NCBI GenBank assembly: GCA_002339265.1
Contig: DDKG01000003.1
Span: forward strand, 1 to 38,703
Direction: 5' to 3'
Source: Massilia sp. UBA2604
GTDB lineage: Bacteria > Pseudomonadota > Gammaproteobacteria > Burkholderiales > Burkholderiaceae_D
DNA length: 38,703 nucleotides
Shown: piece by piece, positions 7,981 through 18,161 of the stretch
How the letters are laid out: every line of letters begins with the position of its first letter
How positions within the stretch are numbered: the first letter of the stretch is position 1
Notes under the pieces: model-generated
What the model saw: only the letters and a program-made list of their open reading frames with translations
Databases searched by the model: none
Told to the model about the DNA's origin: nothing
Program-made: the position numbers and the translations under genes

Positions 7981-8742
7981 CTAGCCGCGTCCAGCCCGCT
8001 CGACCAGGCGCTTGAGGGCGTCCAGCACCAGCTCCGGCTCGGTCAATTGCGGGAAGTGCGCGCTGCGCTCGGCCTTGATGCGCTCGCCCAGCGGCGACAG
8101 CGCCGCCAGCCCCAGCTGGGTGCGCTCGCGCTCGCGCACGAGGGCCGCCGGCACCATCCAGCGCGGCAGGCGTTTGGTGCCCGACAACACCGTTACCGGC
8201 ACCGGCGGGAACGCGGGCGCCTCCTGGATGTCCTTCACGGTTTCGAGTTCGTTGCGGATCTCGTCGAACTGATCGCGCGGCGACACGCGGTCGAGCAGCT
8301 TGACGAAGCCGCGCTGCAGCGGCGACTGGAATTGCTTGAGCGTGGTGACGTCGTCCGGTGCGGTAGCCTCCAGGAACAGCACGCCGGCAACTTCGTCCGC
8401 GAAGGCGCGCGCGAACAGGTTCGCATGCAGGCCGCCAAAGGAATGCCCCACCAGCACGAACGGCGGCTCGACACCAGCCGTCTGCAGCAGCAGGCGCAGC
8501 TGCGCGACGACCGTCTCGCCATACTGCGCCTCGCGCGGCTTGGGGCTGCCGCCGACGCCGGGCCGGTCGTAGGCGAACACGGTGCCCAACTGCTCGATCT
8601 CGGGATACAGCTTGTACCAGCCATCGAGCGGACCGCCCGCGCCATTGATCAGCACGATCGACGGCTTGCCCTGCCCCGACTTCATCAAGCGGAACATCTG
8701 CCCTTCGATCAGGGTGGCATGGCTTTTCGGCAATTGCTTCAC
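7981..8742 (-). CDS. Alpha/beta-fold hydrolase
   Basis: A 253-residue serine hydrolase of the alpha/beta superfamily. The chosen start is GTG 8742, preceded by AGGAG and an 8-nt spacer; upstream in-frame starts would give an unfolded-looking extension overlapping the tRNA terminator. Motifs: oxyanion strand SIVLINGAGGPLDGW, AYDRPGVGGS, nucleophile elbow VGHSFGG (S101), acid region FLEATAPDD, and a late histidine in SAHFPQL. It lacks a signal peptide. It lies between two tRNA-Asn genes in the same orientation, which suggests a cargo gene acquired there. The substrate cannot be inferred. Confidence 0.85.
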   Translation of the reverse strand: MKQLPKSHATLIEGQMFRLMKSGQGKPSIVLINGAGGPLDGWYKLYPEIEQLGTVFAYDRPGVGGSPKPREAQYGETVVAQLRLLLQTAGVEPPFVLVGHSFGGLHANLFARAFADEVAGVLFLEATAPDDVTTLKQFQSPLQRGFVKLLDRVSPRDQFDEIRNELETVKDIQEAPAFPPVPVTVLSGTKRLPRWMVPAALVRERERTQLGLAALSPLGERIKAERSAHFPQLTEPELVLDALKRLVERAGRG

Positions 8743-8794
8743 GCAAGAATCTCCTTTGACCATCGAACGGCGCATTGACGTACGCCGCAAAGCA

Positions 8795-8824
8795 AAAAGG
8801 CCGCATCTCACGACGCGGCCTTTT
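8795..8824 (-). terminator. Rho-independent terminator of tRNA-Asn copy 3
   Basis: GGCCGC (8799-8804) pairs with GCGGCC (8815-8820), extended by A/T pairs, with a 10-nt loop and a T-run on the minus strand. It has diverged from the hairpin behind copies 1 and 2 but keeps the same position relative to the tRNA. It also separates tRNA transcription from the hydrolase gene that follows. Confidence 0.8.
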
Positions 8825-8832
8825 CAGTATTC

Positions 8833-8908
8833 TGGCTCCCCGACCTGGACTCGAACCAGGGACCTGCGGATTAACAGTCCGTCGCTCTACCGACTGAGCT
8901 ATCAGGGA
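8833..8908 (-). tRNA. tRNA-Asn(GTT), copy 3
   Basis: A 76-nt sequence identical to copies 1 and 2, with the same cloverleaf elements, GTT anticodon and encoded CCA. Confidence 0.97.
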
Positions 8909-8920
8909 ATTGATGCTTGC

Positions 8921-8950
8921 ATTATATGGCTGCTGGAACGTTTCTGTCAA
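8921..8950 (-). promoter_or_regulatory. Consensus promoter of tRNA-Asn copy 3
   Basis: A perfect TTGACA (8950-8945) and a perfect TATAAT (8926-8921) are 18 bp apart, 12 nt before the mature tRNA. It has the best -35 element of the three tRNA-Asn promoters, so this is probably the most active copy. Confidence 0.8.
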
Positions 8951-9022
8951 ATTTGCACAGATCGCAACCGCCACTCCTGCTGCTCTCCGCACACGCCGTA
9001 ACGCTTGCGGAGAGCCGGGATT

Positions 9023-10234
9023 TTAGAGAACTTTGGCAACCGCGTCAACGACGCGATCGATATTGGTCGAGTTCAGCGCGGCCACGCAGATGCGGCCAGT
9101 GTCCACGGCGTAGATCGATTCCTCGCGCAGCTTGGCCACTTGTTCCTTGGTCAGGCCCGAGTACGAGAACATGCCGACCTGCTCGCGCACGAATTCGAAG
9201 TCGTGGCCCGGGGCTTTCTCTTTCAGCTTCTCGACCATCGCGCCGCGCATTTCGCGGATGCGCACGCGCATGCCGGCCAGCTCTTCTTCCCACAGCTTGC
9301 GCAGCTCCGGGTTCGACAGCACGGTGGCGACGACCTTGCCGCCATGGGTCGGCGGGTTCGAGTAGTTGGTGCGCACCACGCGCTTCAGTTGCGACAGCAC
9401 GCGGGCCGCTTCTTCGCCGCTGGTGGCGACGATCGACAGCGCGCCGACGCGCTCGCCGTACAGCGAGAACGACTTGGAGAACGAGTTCGACACCAAGAGC
9501 GGCATGCCGGTCGCGGCGAAGCGACGCACGACGGCGCCGTCTTCATCGATGCCGTTGGCAAAGCCCTGGTAGGCCATGTCCAGGAACGGCACCAGGCCGC
9601 CCGCCTGCACGGCGGCGATCACCTCATCCCACTGGGCTTGCGACAGGTCGGCGCCGGTCGGATTGTGGCAGCAGGCGTGCAGCACGACGATCGCGCCGGC
9701 CGGCATGGCCTTCAGTGCGGCCAGCATGCCGTCGAAGTTCACGCCGCGGGTGCTCGGATCGTAATAGGTGTAGTTATGGACGGTGAAGCCGGCGCTTTCG
9801 AACAGCGCGCGGTGGTTTTCCCAGCTCGGATCGCTGATATAGACGTCGGCGTGCGGCAGGAAACGCTTGAGGAAGTCGGCGCCGATCTTGAGCGCGCCGG
9901 TGCCGCCCAGGGCTTGCACGGTGATCGCACGCTTCTCTTGAATTACGGCGCTGTCGGCACCAAATACCAGCTCTTGTACGGCCTTGTCGTACGCCGCCAG
10001 GCCGTCGATCGGCAGGTAGGTGCGCGGCGCAGGCTGCTCCATCAGTTTGGCTTCCGCTTTCTGTACGCACTCCAACAGTGGCACCTTGCCGTTGTTGTCA
10101 TAATAGACGCCCACGCCGAGGTTGATTTTCGCGGGGTTGGTGTCGGCATTGAAGGCTTCGGTGATCCCCAGGATCGGGTCGCGCGGGGCCATTTCAATGG
10201 CGCCAAAGAGGCTTGCAGAGGCGGTGGAAGTCAT
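9023..10234 (-). CDS. Aspartate/aromatic aminotransferase (class I)
   Basis: A 403-residue pyridoxal-phosphate aminotransferase of the AspC/TyrB family, moving amino groups between aspartate or aromatic amino acids and 2-oxoglutarate. Seen: N-terminal LGITEAFNADTNPAKINLGVG, cofactor segment HACCHNPTGADL, the Schiff-base lysine region NSFSKSFSLYGERVG, and the substrate-carboxylate region VRTNYSNPPTHGG. The start is placed at ATG 10234 (MTSTASASLF), which matches the family's N-terminus. A 22-codon in-frame extension upstream is not family-like and runs into the divergent uvrB promoter region. AspC versus TyrB preference cannot be settled here, so no symbol is given. Confidence 0.93.
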   Translation of the reverse strand: MTSTASASLFGAIEMAPRDPILGITEAFNADTNPAKINLGVGVYYDNNGKVPLLECVQKAEAKLMEQPAPRTYLPIDGLAAYDKAVQELVFGADSAVIQEKRAITVQALGGTGALKIGADFLKRFLPHADVYISDPSWENHRALFESAGFTVHNYTYYDPSTRGVNFDGMLAALKAMPAGAIVVLHACCHNPTGADLSQAQWDEVIAAVQAGGLVPFLDMAYQGFANGIDEDGAVVRRFAATGMPLLVSNSFSKSFSLYGERVGALSIVATSGEEAARVLSQLKRVVRTNYSNPPTHGGKVVATVLSNPELRKLWEEELAGMRVRIREMRGAMVEKLKEKAPGHDFEFVREQVGMFSYSGLTKEQVAKLREESIYAVDTGRICVAALNSTNIDRVVDAVAKVL

Positions 10235-10340
10235 CGTGATAAACTGAATTTGTCGGCTGGATTCGCAGCGGTTGTATAGACAGCGACCCAAGAGTTGCAA
10301 GGCCGCAGGCGGATTCCCATTCTAGCAAAGGTCCGTAAGT

Positions 10341-12437
10341 ATGGCTGATTTATCCATCGCAACTTCCCAGGAACCCATCGTCCTCACCTTCCCGGATTCG
10401 CCGTTCAAGCTGCACCAGCCCTTCCCGCCGGCCGGTGACCAGCCGACCGCGATCGAAGGGCTGATCGAAGGTATCAACGACGGCCTGTCGTACCAGACGC
10501 TGCTCGGCGTGACGGGTTCGGGCAAGACGTACACGATGGCCAATGTGATCGCGCGCGCCGGCCGGCCGGCGATCGTGTTCGCGCCGAACAAGACGCTGGC
10601 GGCCCAGCTGTATTCGGAGTTCCGCGAATTCTTCCCGCAGAACGCGGTCGAGTATTTCGTCTCGTACTACGATTACTACCAGCCCGAAGCCTATGTGCCG
10701 CAGCGCGACCTGTTCATCGAAAAGGACTCGTCGATCAACGAGCACATCGAGCAGATGCGCCTGTCGTGCACCAAGTCGCTGATGGAACGGCGCGACGTGG
10801 TCATCGTGGCCACGGTGTCGGCGATCTACGGTATCGGTAATCCGAACGAATACCACAAGATGATCCTGACGCTGCGCCACAAGGACAAGGTGGCGCAGCG
10901 CGACATCATCGCGCGCCTGATCCAGATGCAGTACACCCGCAACGAGATGGATTTCTCGCGCGGCTCGTTCCGCGTGCGCGGCGACACCATCGACATCTTC
11001 CCGGCCGAGCACGCCGAGCTGGCGATCCGCGTCGAGATGTTCGACGACGAGATCGAATCGCTGCAGCTGTTCGATCCGCTGACGGGTCGCGTGCGCCAGA
11101 AGATTCCGCGCTTCACCGTGTATCCGGGCTCGCACTACGTGACGCCGCGCAGCACCGTGTTGCGCGCGGTCGAGTCGATCAAGGCCGAGCTGCGCGACCG
11201 CCTCGAGGAATTCCGCCAGCAAAATAAACTGATCGAAGAGCAGCGCCTCGAACAGCGCACCCGCTTCGACCTCGAGATGCTGGCCGAGATCGGTTTTACC
11301 AAGGGCATCGAGAACTACTCGCGCCACCTGTCCGGCGCGATGCCGGGCGAGCCGCCGCCGACGCTGATCGACTACCTGCCCAAGGACGCGCTGATGTTCA
11401 TGGACGAGTCGCACGTGATGATCGGCCAGCTCAATGCGATGTACAACGGCGACCGTTCGCGCAAGACCAACCTGGTCGACTATGGCTTCCGCCTACCGTC
11501 GGCGCTCGACAACCGGCCCCTGAAGTTCCAGGAATTCGAGGGCAAGGCGCGCCAGACGATCTTCGTCTCGGCGACGCCGGCCGAGTACGAGCAGCAGCGC
11601 GCCGACAACGTGGTCGAACAGGTGGTGCGTCCCACCGGCCTGGTCGACCCGCAGATCATCGTGCGCCCCGCCCTGTCGCAGGTCGACGACCTGATGAGCG
11701 AGATCAACGACCGCATCGCCAAGGACGAGCGCGTGCTGGTGACCACGCTGACCAAGCGCATGGCCGAGCAGCTCACCGAATACCTGGGCGACCACGGCAT
11801 CAAGGTGCGCTACCTGCACAGCGATATCGACACGGTCGAGCGCGTGGAAATCCTGCGCGACCTGCGCCTGGGCACCTTCGACGTGCTGGTCGGGATCAAC
11901 CTGCTGCGCGAGGGCCTGGACTTGCCCGAGGTGTCGCTGGTGGCGGTGCTCGATGCGGACAAGGAGGGCTTCCTGCGTTCAGAGCGTTCGCTGATCCAGA
12001 CCATCGGCCGCGCGGCGCGTAACCTGAACGGCGTGGCGATCCTGTACGGCGACCAGATCACCGATTCGATGCGGCGCGCGATCGACGAGACCGAGCGGCG
12101 TCGCGCCAAGCAGATCGCCTTCAACGAGGCCAACGGCATCACGCCGAAGGGTGTGCAGAAGAAGATCAAGGAAATGATCGACGGCGTGTACAGCAGCGCC
12201 GCGCAGAAGGCCATGGTCGAGGGCGTGCACGAGGATGCGGCGACGGCCAAGGTCGAGTCGATGAGCGAGAAGCAGATCAGCAAGGAGATCAAGCGCCTCG
12301 AGAAGCTCATGGTCGACCACGCCAAGAACCTCGAGTTCGAAAAGGCTGCGCAGGTGCGCGACCAGCTGCATGTGCTCAAGCAGCAGGCGTTCGGGGCGCC
12401 GGGGGCGGATAACGTGGTGTCGATGTTGGGCAAGTAG
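10341..12437 (+). CDS. uvrB: Excinuclease ABC subunit B
   Basis: UvrB is the damage-verification helicase of nucleotide excision repair. It is loaded by UvrA and recruits UvrC for the incisions. The 698-residue protein (E. coli 673) contains Walker A GVTGSGKT (56-63), the damage-probing beta-hairpin region [19 protein letters not shown] as the DEAD-box equivalent, helicase motif [21 protein letters not shown], and a C-terminal UVR domain in [20 protein letters not shown] for UvrC contact. AAAGG at 10327-10331 precedes the ATG by 9 nt. It diverges from the aminotransferase. I found no LexA operator (CTGT-N8-ACAG) in the 106-bp gap, so SOS control is not evident. Confidence 0.97.
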   Translation: MADLSIATSQEPIVLTFPDSPFKLHQPFPPAGDQPTAIEGLIEGINDGLSYQTLLGVTGSGKTYTMANVIARAGRPAIVFAPNKTLAAQLYSEFREFFPQNAVEYFVSYYDYYQPEAYVPQRDLFIEKDSSINEHIEQMRLSCTKSLMERRDVVIVATVSAIYGIGNPNEYHKMILTLRHKDKVAQRDIIARLIQMQYTRNEMDFSRGSFRVRGDTIDIFPAEHAELAIRVEMFDDEIESLQLFDPLTGRVRQKIPRFTVYPGSHYVTPRSTVLRAVESIKAELRDRLEEFRQQNKLIEEQRLEQRTRFDLEMLAEIGFTKGIENYSRHLSGAMPGEPPPTLIDYLPKDALMFMDESHVMIGQLNAMYNGDRSRKTNLVDYGFRLPSALDNRPLKFQEFEGKARQTIFVSATPAEYEQQRADNVVEQVVRPTGLVDPQIIVRPALSQVDDLMSEINDRIAKDERVLVTTLTKRMAEQLTEYLGDHGIKVRYLHSDIDTVERVEILRDLRLGTFDVLVGINLLREGLDLPEVSLVAVLDADKEGFLRSERSLIQTIGRAARNLNGVAILYGDQITDSMRRAIDETERRRAKQIAFNEANGITPKGVQKKIKEMIDGVYSSAAQKAMVEGVHEDAATAKVESMSEKQISKEIKRLEKLMVDHAKNLEFEKAAQVRDQLHVLKQQAFGAPGADNVVSMLGK

Positions 12438-12462
12438 CCTGCCTTCGGCCCGCTGCCCCAAT

Positions 12463-12569
12463 ACGTCGTTCCCACGCAGGCGGGAACCTAAGTTCGTCGC
12501 TCGGCCTATTACTTTGGACGCAGCTACAGTGCAAGCAACCTTGGGTTCCCGCCTCCGCGGGAACGACGT
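12463..12569. repeat. REPIN-like paired palindromic repeat, copy A
   Basis: Two copies of an approximately 31-nt repeat lie in inverted orientation about 45 nt apart. The right arm has the stem GTTCCCGC/GCGGGAAC; the left arm is a decayed version. Outer ends read CGTCG and inner ends TTGGGT or its complement. It sits between the convergent uvrB and kinase genes, where it may act as a bidirectional terminator. Related copies are at 16136, 19516 and 28188. Confidence 0.85.
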
Positions 12570-12615
12570 TTTTAGGCTGTCACTGAAACATTTTTTTCGT
12601 TCGACGCAAGTGTCA

Positions 12616-14625
12616 TCACGTCGCAACCCCCGCCAGCAACTCCAGCAACTTCGCCAGATCCGCCGGCTTGGCCATATGATGGTCGAACCCGGCCTTGTAG
12701 GCACTACGCCGGTCTTCCTCTTGCCCATATCCCGTCAAGGCCACCAGCACCGCCTGCGTGGTCTCGGGCATCGCGCGTAACCTACGCGCCACTTCGTGCC
12801 CATCGAGATCGGGTAGGCCAATGTCGAGCAGCGCCACGTCCGGCGGCGCCTGCACCGCGCTCGCCAGCGCGCTCCTGCCGTCGTAGGCGATATTCACTTC
12901 ATATCCGTTCATCTCCAGCAGCGTGCCCAACATCTGTGCCGCATCGACGTTGTCATCGACCACCAGCACCTTCAGCCCGCGCGTGCCGCGAGATTGCGCG
13001 TCGGGACGCGGGGCACCGGTTGCGGGCGCATCGGCCAGGCACGGCAGGTAGACGACGAACTCGCTCCCCTTGCCCAGCCCTTCGCTGTGCGCCTCCACCC
13101 GCCCGCCATGCAGCACGGCCAGGCTCTTGACCAGCGCCAGGCCGAGGCCCAGGCCACCCTGCGAGCGGTCAGGCGTGCGCTCGGCCTGGATGAACAGGTC
13201 GAAGATATACGGCAGGATCGGCGGATCGATGCCCTGCCCGTTGTCGCATACCGCCACCCGCACCCAGCCCGACTCGATGCGCGCGCTGAGCAGCAGTTGG
13301 CCGCCCGGCGCCGTGTACTTCGCGGCGTTGTTCAGGATATTGGACACCACCTGGATCAGGCGCGTGCGGTCGCCCTCGACGCGCAGCACGCCGGACGCGA
13401 TCTCGCAATGCAGTTCATGGCGGCGCGCGTCGATCAGCGGCCGCACCTGTTCCACCGCCTCGTGCACCACGTCGCGCATCTCCAGCGCTTCTTTCGTCAT
13501 GGTCACCAGGCCGCGCGTCACGCGCGAGACGTCCAGCAGGTCGTCGACCAGCGACGTCATGTGCTGGGCCTGGCGCGCGATGATGTCGCTCGCGCGCTGG
13601 ATGCCCGGCGCATCCATCTGGCCGCGCTGCAGCAGCTGGGCGGCCGTCGTGATCGGCGCCAGCGGGTTGCGCAGCTCATGCGCCAGCATCGCCAGGAACT
13701 GGTCCTTTTGGCGGTTGGCGGCGCGCAGCTCGTCCTCGATGCGCTTGCGCGCGGTGACGTCGCTGCCTTCCACGAAGATGCCCGAGACCTTGCCGTGGGC
13801 ATCGTGGATCGGCTGGTAGACGAAGTCGATGAAGCGTTCCTCCAGCGGCGCATTGGGATCGCGCTGCACGCGCAGCGGCACCGCATGGCCAACAAAGGGC
13901 TGGCCGGTCTGGTAGACGTGGTCGAGCAGCTCGAAGAAGCCCTGCCCCTGCACCTCGGGCAGCGCGTCGCGCGCGGCCTTGCCCACCAGCGCGCGATGGC
14001 CGACCAGCTGCAGGTAAGAGCGGTTGGTGATCTCGAACACGTGGTCCGGCCCGCGCAGCACGGCGATGATGCCCGGCGCCTGTTCGAACAGGGTCACCAG
14101 GCGCTCGTTCTCTTCTTCACGGTAGCGCTGGGCCAGCACCTCGCCCGTCATCTCGACGCAGGCGCAGAACATGCCGGCCACGGTACCGTCCTCGTCGCGC
14201 ACAGGAGAGTAGGAAAAGCGGAACCAGGTCTCCTCGTCGTAGCCGTGGCGGCGCATGCGCAGCGGCAGGCGGTCCATATAGCTGGCCTCACCCTTGAGCG
14301 CGCGCACGATCAGCGGGTGAATGTCATGCCAGATCTCATGCCAGACGTCGTGGAAGCGCTTGCCGAGCGCGTCCGGATGCTTGTCACCGAGAACGGAGAT
14401 ATAGGAGTCGTTGTACAGGAAGCCGAGCTCACCGCCCCAGGCAACGAACATGGGGAACTTGGAGTTGAGCATCAACCCGACCGTCGTGCGCAGCGCCTGC
14501 GGCCAGTCGCGCGGATGCCCCAAGGGTGAGGCCGACCAGTCGTGGGCGCGCATCAATGCGCCCATCATCCCTCCTCCGCTGAGGAAGGGCAGCCATTCGG
14601 TCGGAGACGCGGGTTCCTGTTTCAT
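12616..14625 (-). CDS. PAS-domain hybrid histidine kinase with C-terminal receiver
   Basis: A 669-residue sensor kinase without membrane segments. Order: an N-terminal PAS-like sensor (about 25-165, containing FVAWGGELGFLYNDSY), a second PAS domain with a PAC-like end (about 175-298), HisKA with H316 in LAHELRNPLAP, HATPase (about 415-530, NNAAKYTAPGG and GGLGLGLALVK), and a receiver (about 551-665) with phosphoacceptor D601 and conserved lysine K653 in MAKPAD. The tandem PAS arrangement with the GHPRDWPQALRT start is common in bacterial hybrid kinases; its signal is unknown. No response-regulator gene is adjacent, so output must pass to a distant regulator or phosphotransfer protein. It converges on uvrB. 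Confidence 0.92.
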   Translation of the reverse strand: MKQEPASPTEWLPFLSGGGMMGALMRAHDWSASPLGHPRDWPQALRTTVGLMLNSKFPMFVAWGGELGFLYNDSYISVLGDKHPDALGKRFHDVWHEIWHDIHPLIVRALKGEASYMDRLPLRMRRHGYDEETWFRFSYSPVRDEDGTVAGMFCACVEMTGEVLAQRYREEENERLVTLFEQAPGIIAVLRGPDHVFEITNRSYLQLVGHRALVGKAARDALPEVQGQGFFELLDHVYQTGQPFVGHAVPLRVQRDPNAPLEERFIDFVYQPIHDAHGKVSGIFVEGSDVTARKRIEDELRAANRQKDQFLAMLAHELRNPLAPITTAAQLLQRGQMDAPGIQRASDIIARQAQHMTSLVDDLLDVSRVTRGLVTMTKEALEMRDVVHEAVEQVRPLIDARRHELHCEIASGVLRVEGDRTRLIQVVSNILNNAAKYTAPGGQLLLSARIESGWVRVAVCDNGQGIDPPILPYIFDLFIQAERTPDRSQGGLGLGLALVKSLAVLHGGRVEAHSEGLGKGSEFVVYLPCLADAPATGAPRPDAQSRGTRGLKVLVVDDNVDAAQMLGTLLEMNGYEVNIAYDGRSALASAVQAPPDVALLDIGLPDLDGHEVARRLRAMPETTQAVLVALTGYGQEEDRRSAYKAGFDHHMAKPADLAKLLELLAGVAT

Positions 14626-14722
14626 TCATGGTCCGGGAGTCGCGCACAGTCTGCGCAACTTCAGTGTGCCAGATTTAGGCGACGACTCCCGCACGGATGC
14701 CCGGAACAGGACTGCTAGGGGC

Positions 14723-15355
14723 TCACGCCGCGCGTGCGCGCCGCCACCTGCATAGGCTAAGGCAGCCAAGCCCCATCCCGATCAGCGACAAGGGTCCGGG
14801 CTCCGGGATCTGGCTGACCACCAGGTCGACCGAGATGTCGTCGAAGAAGATCCCCGACGGGTCGTGGTAGCCGGATAGTTGGAGGACGGTCGATGCCGAT
14901 GTCGCCAGCAGGTTGCGGACGATGATCTGCGTGGATGGGCCGCCCGTCGTGATATCGGAGGTCGTATTTGTGGTTGGGAAGTTGAGTATGGTTGTCGCCA
15001 CCGCGTCTCCGAACATCACCCTTATTCCATTGTCAAACTGGCCTACCGGAAAACCTTCTGGCCCGATCAGTCCGTCCGCATAGAGCCAGAAGGACAGGTC
15101 GTAATACTGGCCAATCGTCGTCGGCAGGGCCTGCGCGGCGAAGCAGATGAACTCGGGGCCGAAGCAGCCGGTGCTGAGCGAATTAACGCCGGTCTGCGCG
15201 CCACGACCGGCGTCTCCCAGGAACCAGCCGTCAGTAAGTTTCCACGAGCCATTGTTCAGTTCGAAGCTGCCGTCGCGGACGATATTGGCGCTTGCCGGCA
15301 GGGCGGCTGCCACCGCAAGCAGGATTGCGGCGGCAAGGCGGATTACGAATTTCAT
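14723..15355 (-). CDS. PEP-CTERM sorting domain protein
   Basis: A 210-residue secreted protein. The start is ATG 15355, with AGGAGG only 5 nt upstream. An N-terminal signal peptide (FVIRLAAAILLAVAAALPASA) is followed by a beta-rich domain with NIVRDGSFELNNGSW and a terminal segment FFDDISVDLV, like carbohydrate-binding jelly-roll domains. The C-terminus carries the sorting signal IPEPGPLSLIGMGLG, a hydrophobic helix and basic RWRRARAA. PEP-CTERM proteins are processed by an exosortase and usually belong to extracellular matrix or biofilm functions, so an exosortase should be encoded elsewhere in this genome. Its own function is unknown. Confidence 0.88.
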   Translation of the reverse strand: MKFVIRLAAAILLAVAAALPASANIVRDGSFELNNGSWKLTDGWFLGDAGRGAQTGVNSLSTGCFGPEFICFAAQALPTTIGQYYDLSFWLYADGLIGPEGFPVGQFDNGIRVMFGDAVATTILNFPTTNTTSDITTGGPSTQIIVRNLLATSASTVLQLSGYHDPSGIFFDDISVDLVVSQIPEPGPLSLIGMGLGCLSLCRWRRARAA

Positions 15356-15475
15356 CGAGGCCTCCTCTGAGCACTTCCAGAAGTGTACGACGATTGATTG
15401 CCGCAAGGACGACACCAAGGAAGGCCTCTGACGGGAGTCAACGCGGCAGCGAGTCCCCTACCGCGCTACCCCCGC

Positions 15476-16072
15476 TCACAGGCTCTGCACGAACTCCCGG
15501 ATGCCGCCCAACAGCATCTCGATCGACATGGCCGTCAGGATCAGGCCCATCAGGCGCTCGAAGGCGGTCATGACTTGCGGGCCGAGTTTCTGCTGCAGCT
15601 TCTCGGCGCTCAGGAACACCATCAGCCACACGATGCCCACCGCCGCCAGCGCAGCGACGTGCACCATAGTGTCGGTAAAGCTGGTCGACGAGAACAGTAG
15701 CACGGTAGCCAGCGCCGATGGGCCGGCCAGTGCGGGAATCGCCAGCGGCACGATGAAGGGCTCGCCGCCTTCGCTCTTGCCCAGCACGCCATCGGGGTGC
15801 GGGAAGATCATGCGGATCGCGATCATCAACAGGATGACGGCGCCGCCGATGCGCAGTGCGACCGGGCTCAGGTGCAGCGCTTCGAGGAAGTGCTTGCCGA
15901 AGAACATGAACACGAGCAGCAGCAGGAACGCGATGCCGCATTCGCGGATCACGATCTTGTTGCGGCGCTCGAGCGGCGTGTCTTTCAGGGCGGCGGCGAA
16001 CAGCGGAACGTTACCGAAAGGATCGGTGACGAGGATGAGCAGGATAAAGGTCTGGAAGAAGCTTTGGGTCAT
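15476..16072 (-). CDS. MarC/YhgN family inner-membrane protein
   Basis: A 198-residue protein with about six hydrophobic helices. Family signatures include LILVTDPFGNVPLF near the N-terminus, LRIGGAVILLMIAIRMI in the middle, and the repeat-related PLAIPALAGPSALATVLL. MarC proteins have no firmly established function; an early proposed link to multiple antibiotic resistance was not upheld. It is preceded by a REPIN-like repeat, which probably isolates it from the phosphoribosyltransferase upstream. Confidence 0.9.
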   Translation of the reverse strand: MTQSFFQTFILLILVTDPFGNVPLFAAALKDTPLERRNKIVIRECGIAFLLLLVFMFFGKHFLEALHLSPVALRIGGAVILLMIAIRMIFPHPDGVLGKSEGGEPFIVPLAIPALAGPSALATVLLFSSTSFTDTMVHVAALAAVGIVWLMVFLSAEKLQQKLGPQVMTAFERLMGLILTAMSIEMLLGGIREFVQSL

Positions 16073-16135
16073 GGCTTGTTATTGTTGGGTTGCCAAAAGT
16101 TTTGGTGACGCAATAGTAACAGAGCACGTAAACGG

Positions 16136-16240
16136 CGTCGTCCCCGCGAAGGCGGGGACCCAAGTTTCTCGGCGCGCCACTTATTCAAGCGAAGTGGCTG
16201 TGCAAGATAACTTGGGTCCCCGCCTGCGCGGGGACGACGT
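16136..16240. repeat. REPIN-like paired palindromic repeat, copy B
   Basis: Inverted arms at about 16136-16165 and 16209-16240, both of the GTCCCCGC/GCGGGGAC subtype. Relative to the GTTCCCGC/GCGGGAAC subtype, both sides of one base pair are changed, keeping the hairpin intact. It lies between the phosphoribosyltransferase and marC-like genes, both on the minus strand. Confidence 0.85.
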
Positions 16241-16277
16241 GTGGGGTGCGGCGCCGGGAGCGGCCGCGACGACCCGA

Positions 16278-16817
16278 TTACTTTTCGAACTTCTTCAACC
16301 AAGCCGCCAGCTGATGCGGGCGCAGGCCGTCATACTCTTCGAACGGCTGGTGGATCCACGGATTGTGCGGCAGGTCGTCCAGGTAGTAATCCGGACGGAT
16401 CGACGAGGTGCCCTTGACCCAGATGACCGCCGATTTCACTTCGGTCACTTGCGGGTAGTTCTCGGTCAGGTGCTGGCTGACTTTACGCAGCGTCACGCCC
16501 GAATCGGCCAGGTCGTCGACCAGCAGCACGCGGCCGGCCAGCGGGCCCTTGGTCATGGTCATGTACTTCGAGATGTCCAGGTCGCCTTGCTTGGTGCCGG
16601 CTTCTTCGCGGTACGAGCTGGTCGACAGGATCGCCAGCGGTACGTCGAAAATGCGCGAGAACACGTCGCCAGGACGCACGCCGCCGCGCGCCAGGCACAG
16701 CACCTGGTCGAACTTCCAGCCCGACTCATAAACCTGCAGCGCCAGGCGCTCGATCAGGCGGTGGTATTCATCCCAGGAGACCCACAGGTCCTTGTCGGTC
16801 GATACAGGGGTATTCAT
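16278..16817 (-). CDS. Phosphoribosyltransferase (Gpt-like purine salvage family)
   Basis: A 179-residue type I phosphoribosyltransferase. The PRPP-binding loop is VLLVDDLADSGVTL, and the pyrophosphate-binding region is CLARGGVRPGDVFS. The closest functional class is hypoxanthine/xanthine-guanine phosphoribosyltransferase, which converts free purine bases to nucleotides. It begins 24 bp after the purA stop in the same orientation, which fits a purine salvage role. The exact base specificity cannot be read from the sequence. Confidence 0.88.
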   Translation of the reverse strand: MNTPVSTDKDLWVSWDEYHRLIERLALQVYESGWKFDQVLCLARGGVRPGDVFSRIFDVPLAILSTSSYREEAGTKQGDLDISKYMTMTKGPLAGRVLLVDDLADSGVTLRKVSQHLTENYPQVTEVKSAVIWVKGTSSIRPDYYLDDLPHNPWIHQPFEEYDGLRPHQLAAWLKKFEK

Positions 16818-16841
16818 CTTCTACTCCAGATTTTTATTGGA

Positions 16842-18161
<1,320 letters not shown>

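Noticed and set aside
2512..8908. A genomic island integrated by a tyrosine recombinase at tRNA-Asn
   Set aside because: No integrase gene is present and the repeats are complete tRNA genes rather than 3' fragments. The weaker claim of recombination between modules is kept as a finding.
10235..10340. A LexA operator upstream of uvrB
   Set aside because: I looked for CTGT-N8-ACAG and found only partial matches such as GTTGTATAGACAG, which has the wrong spacing.
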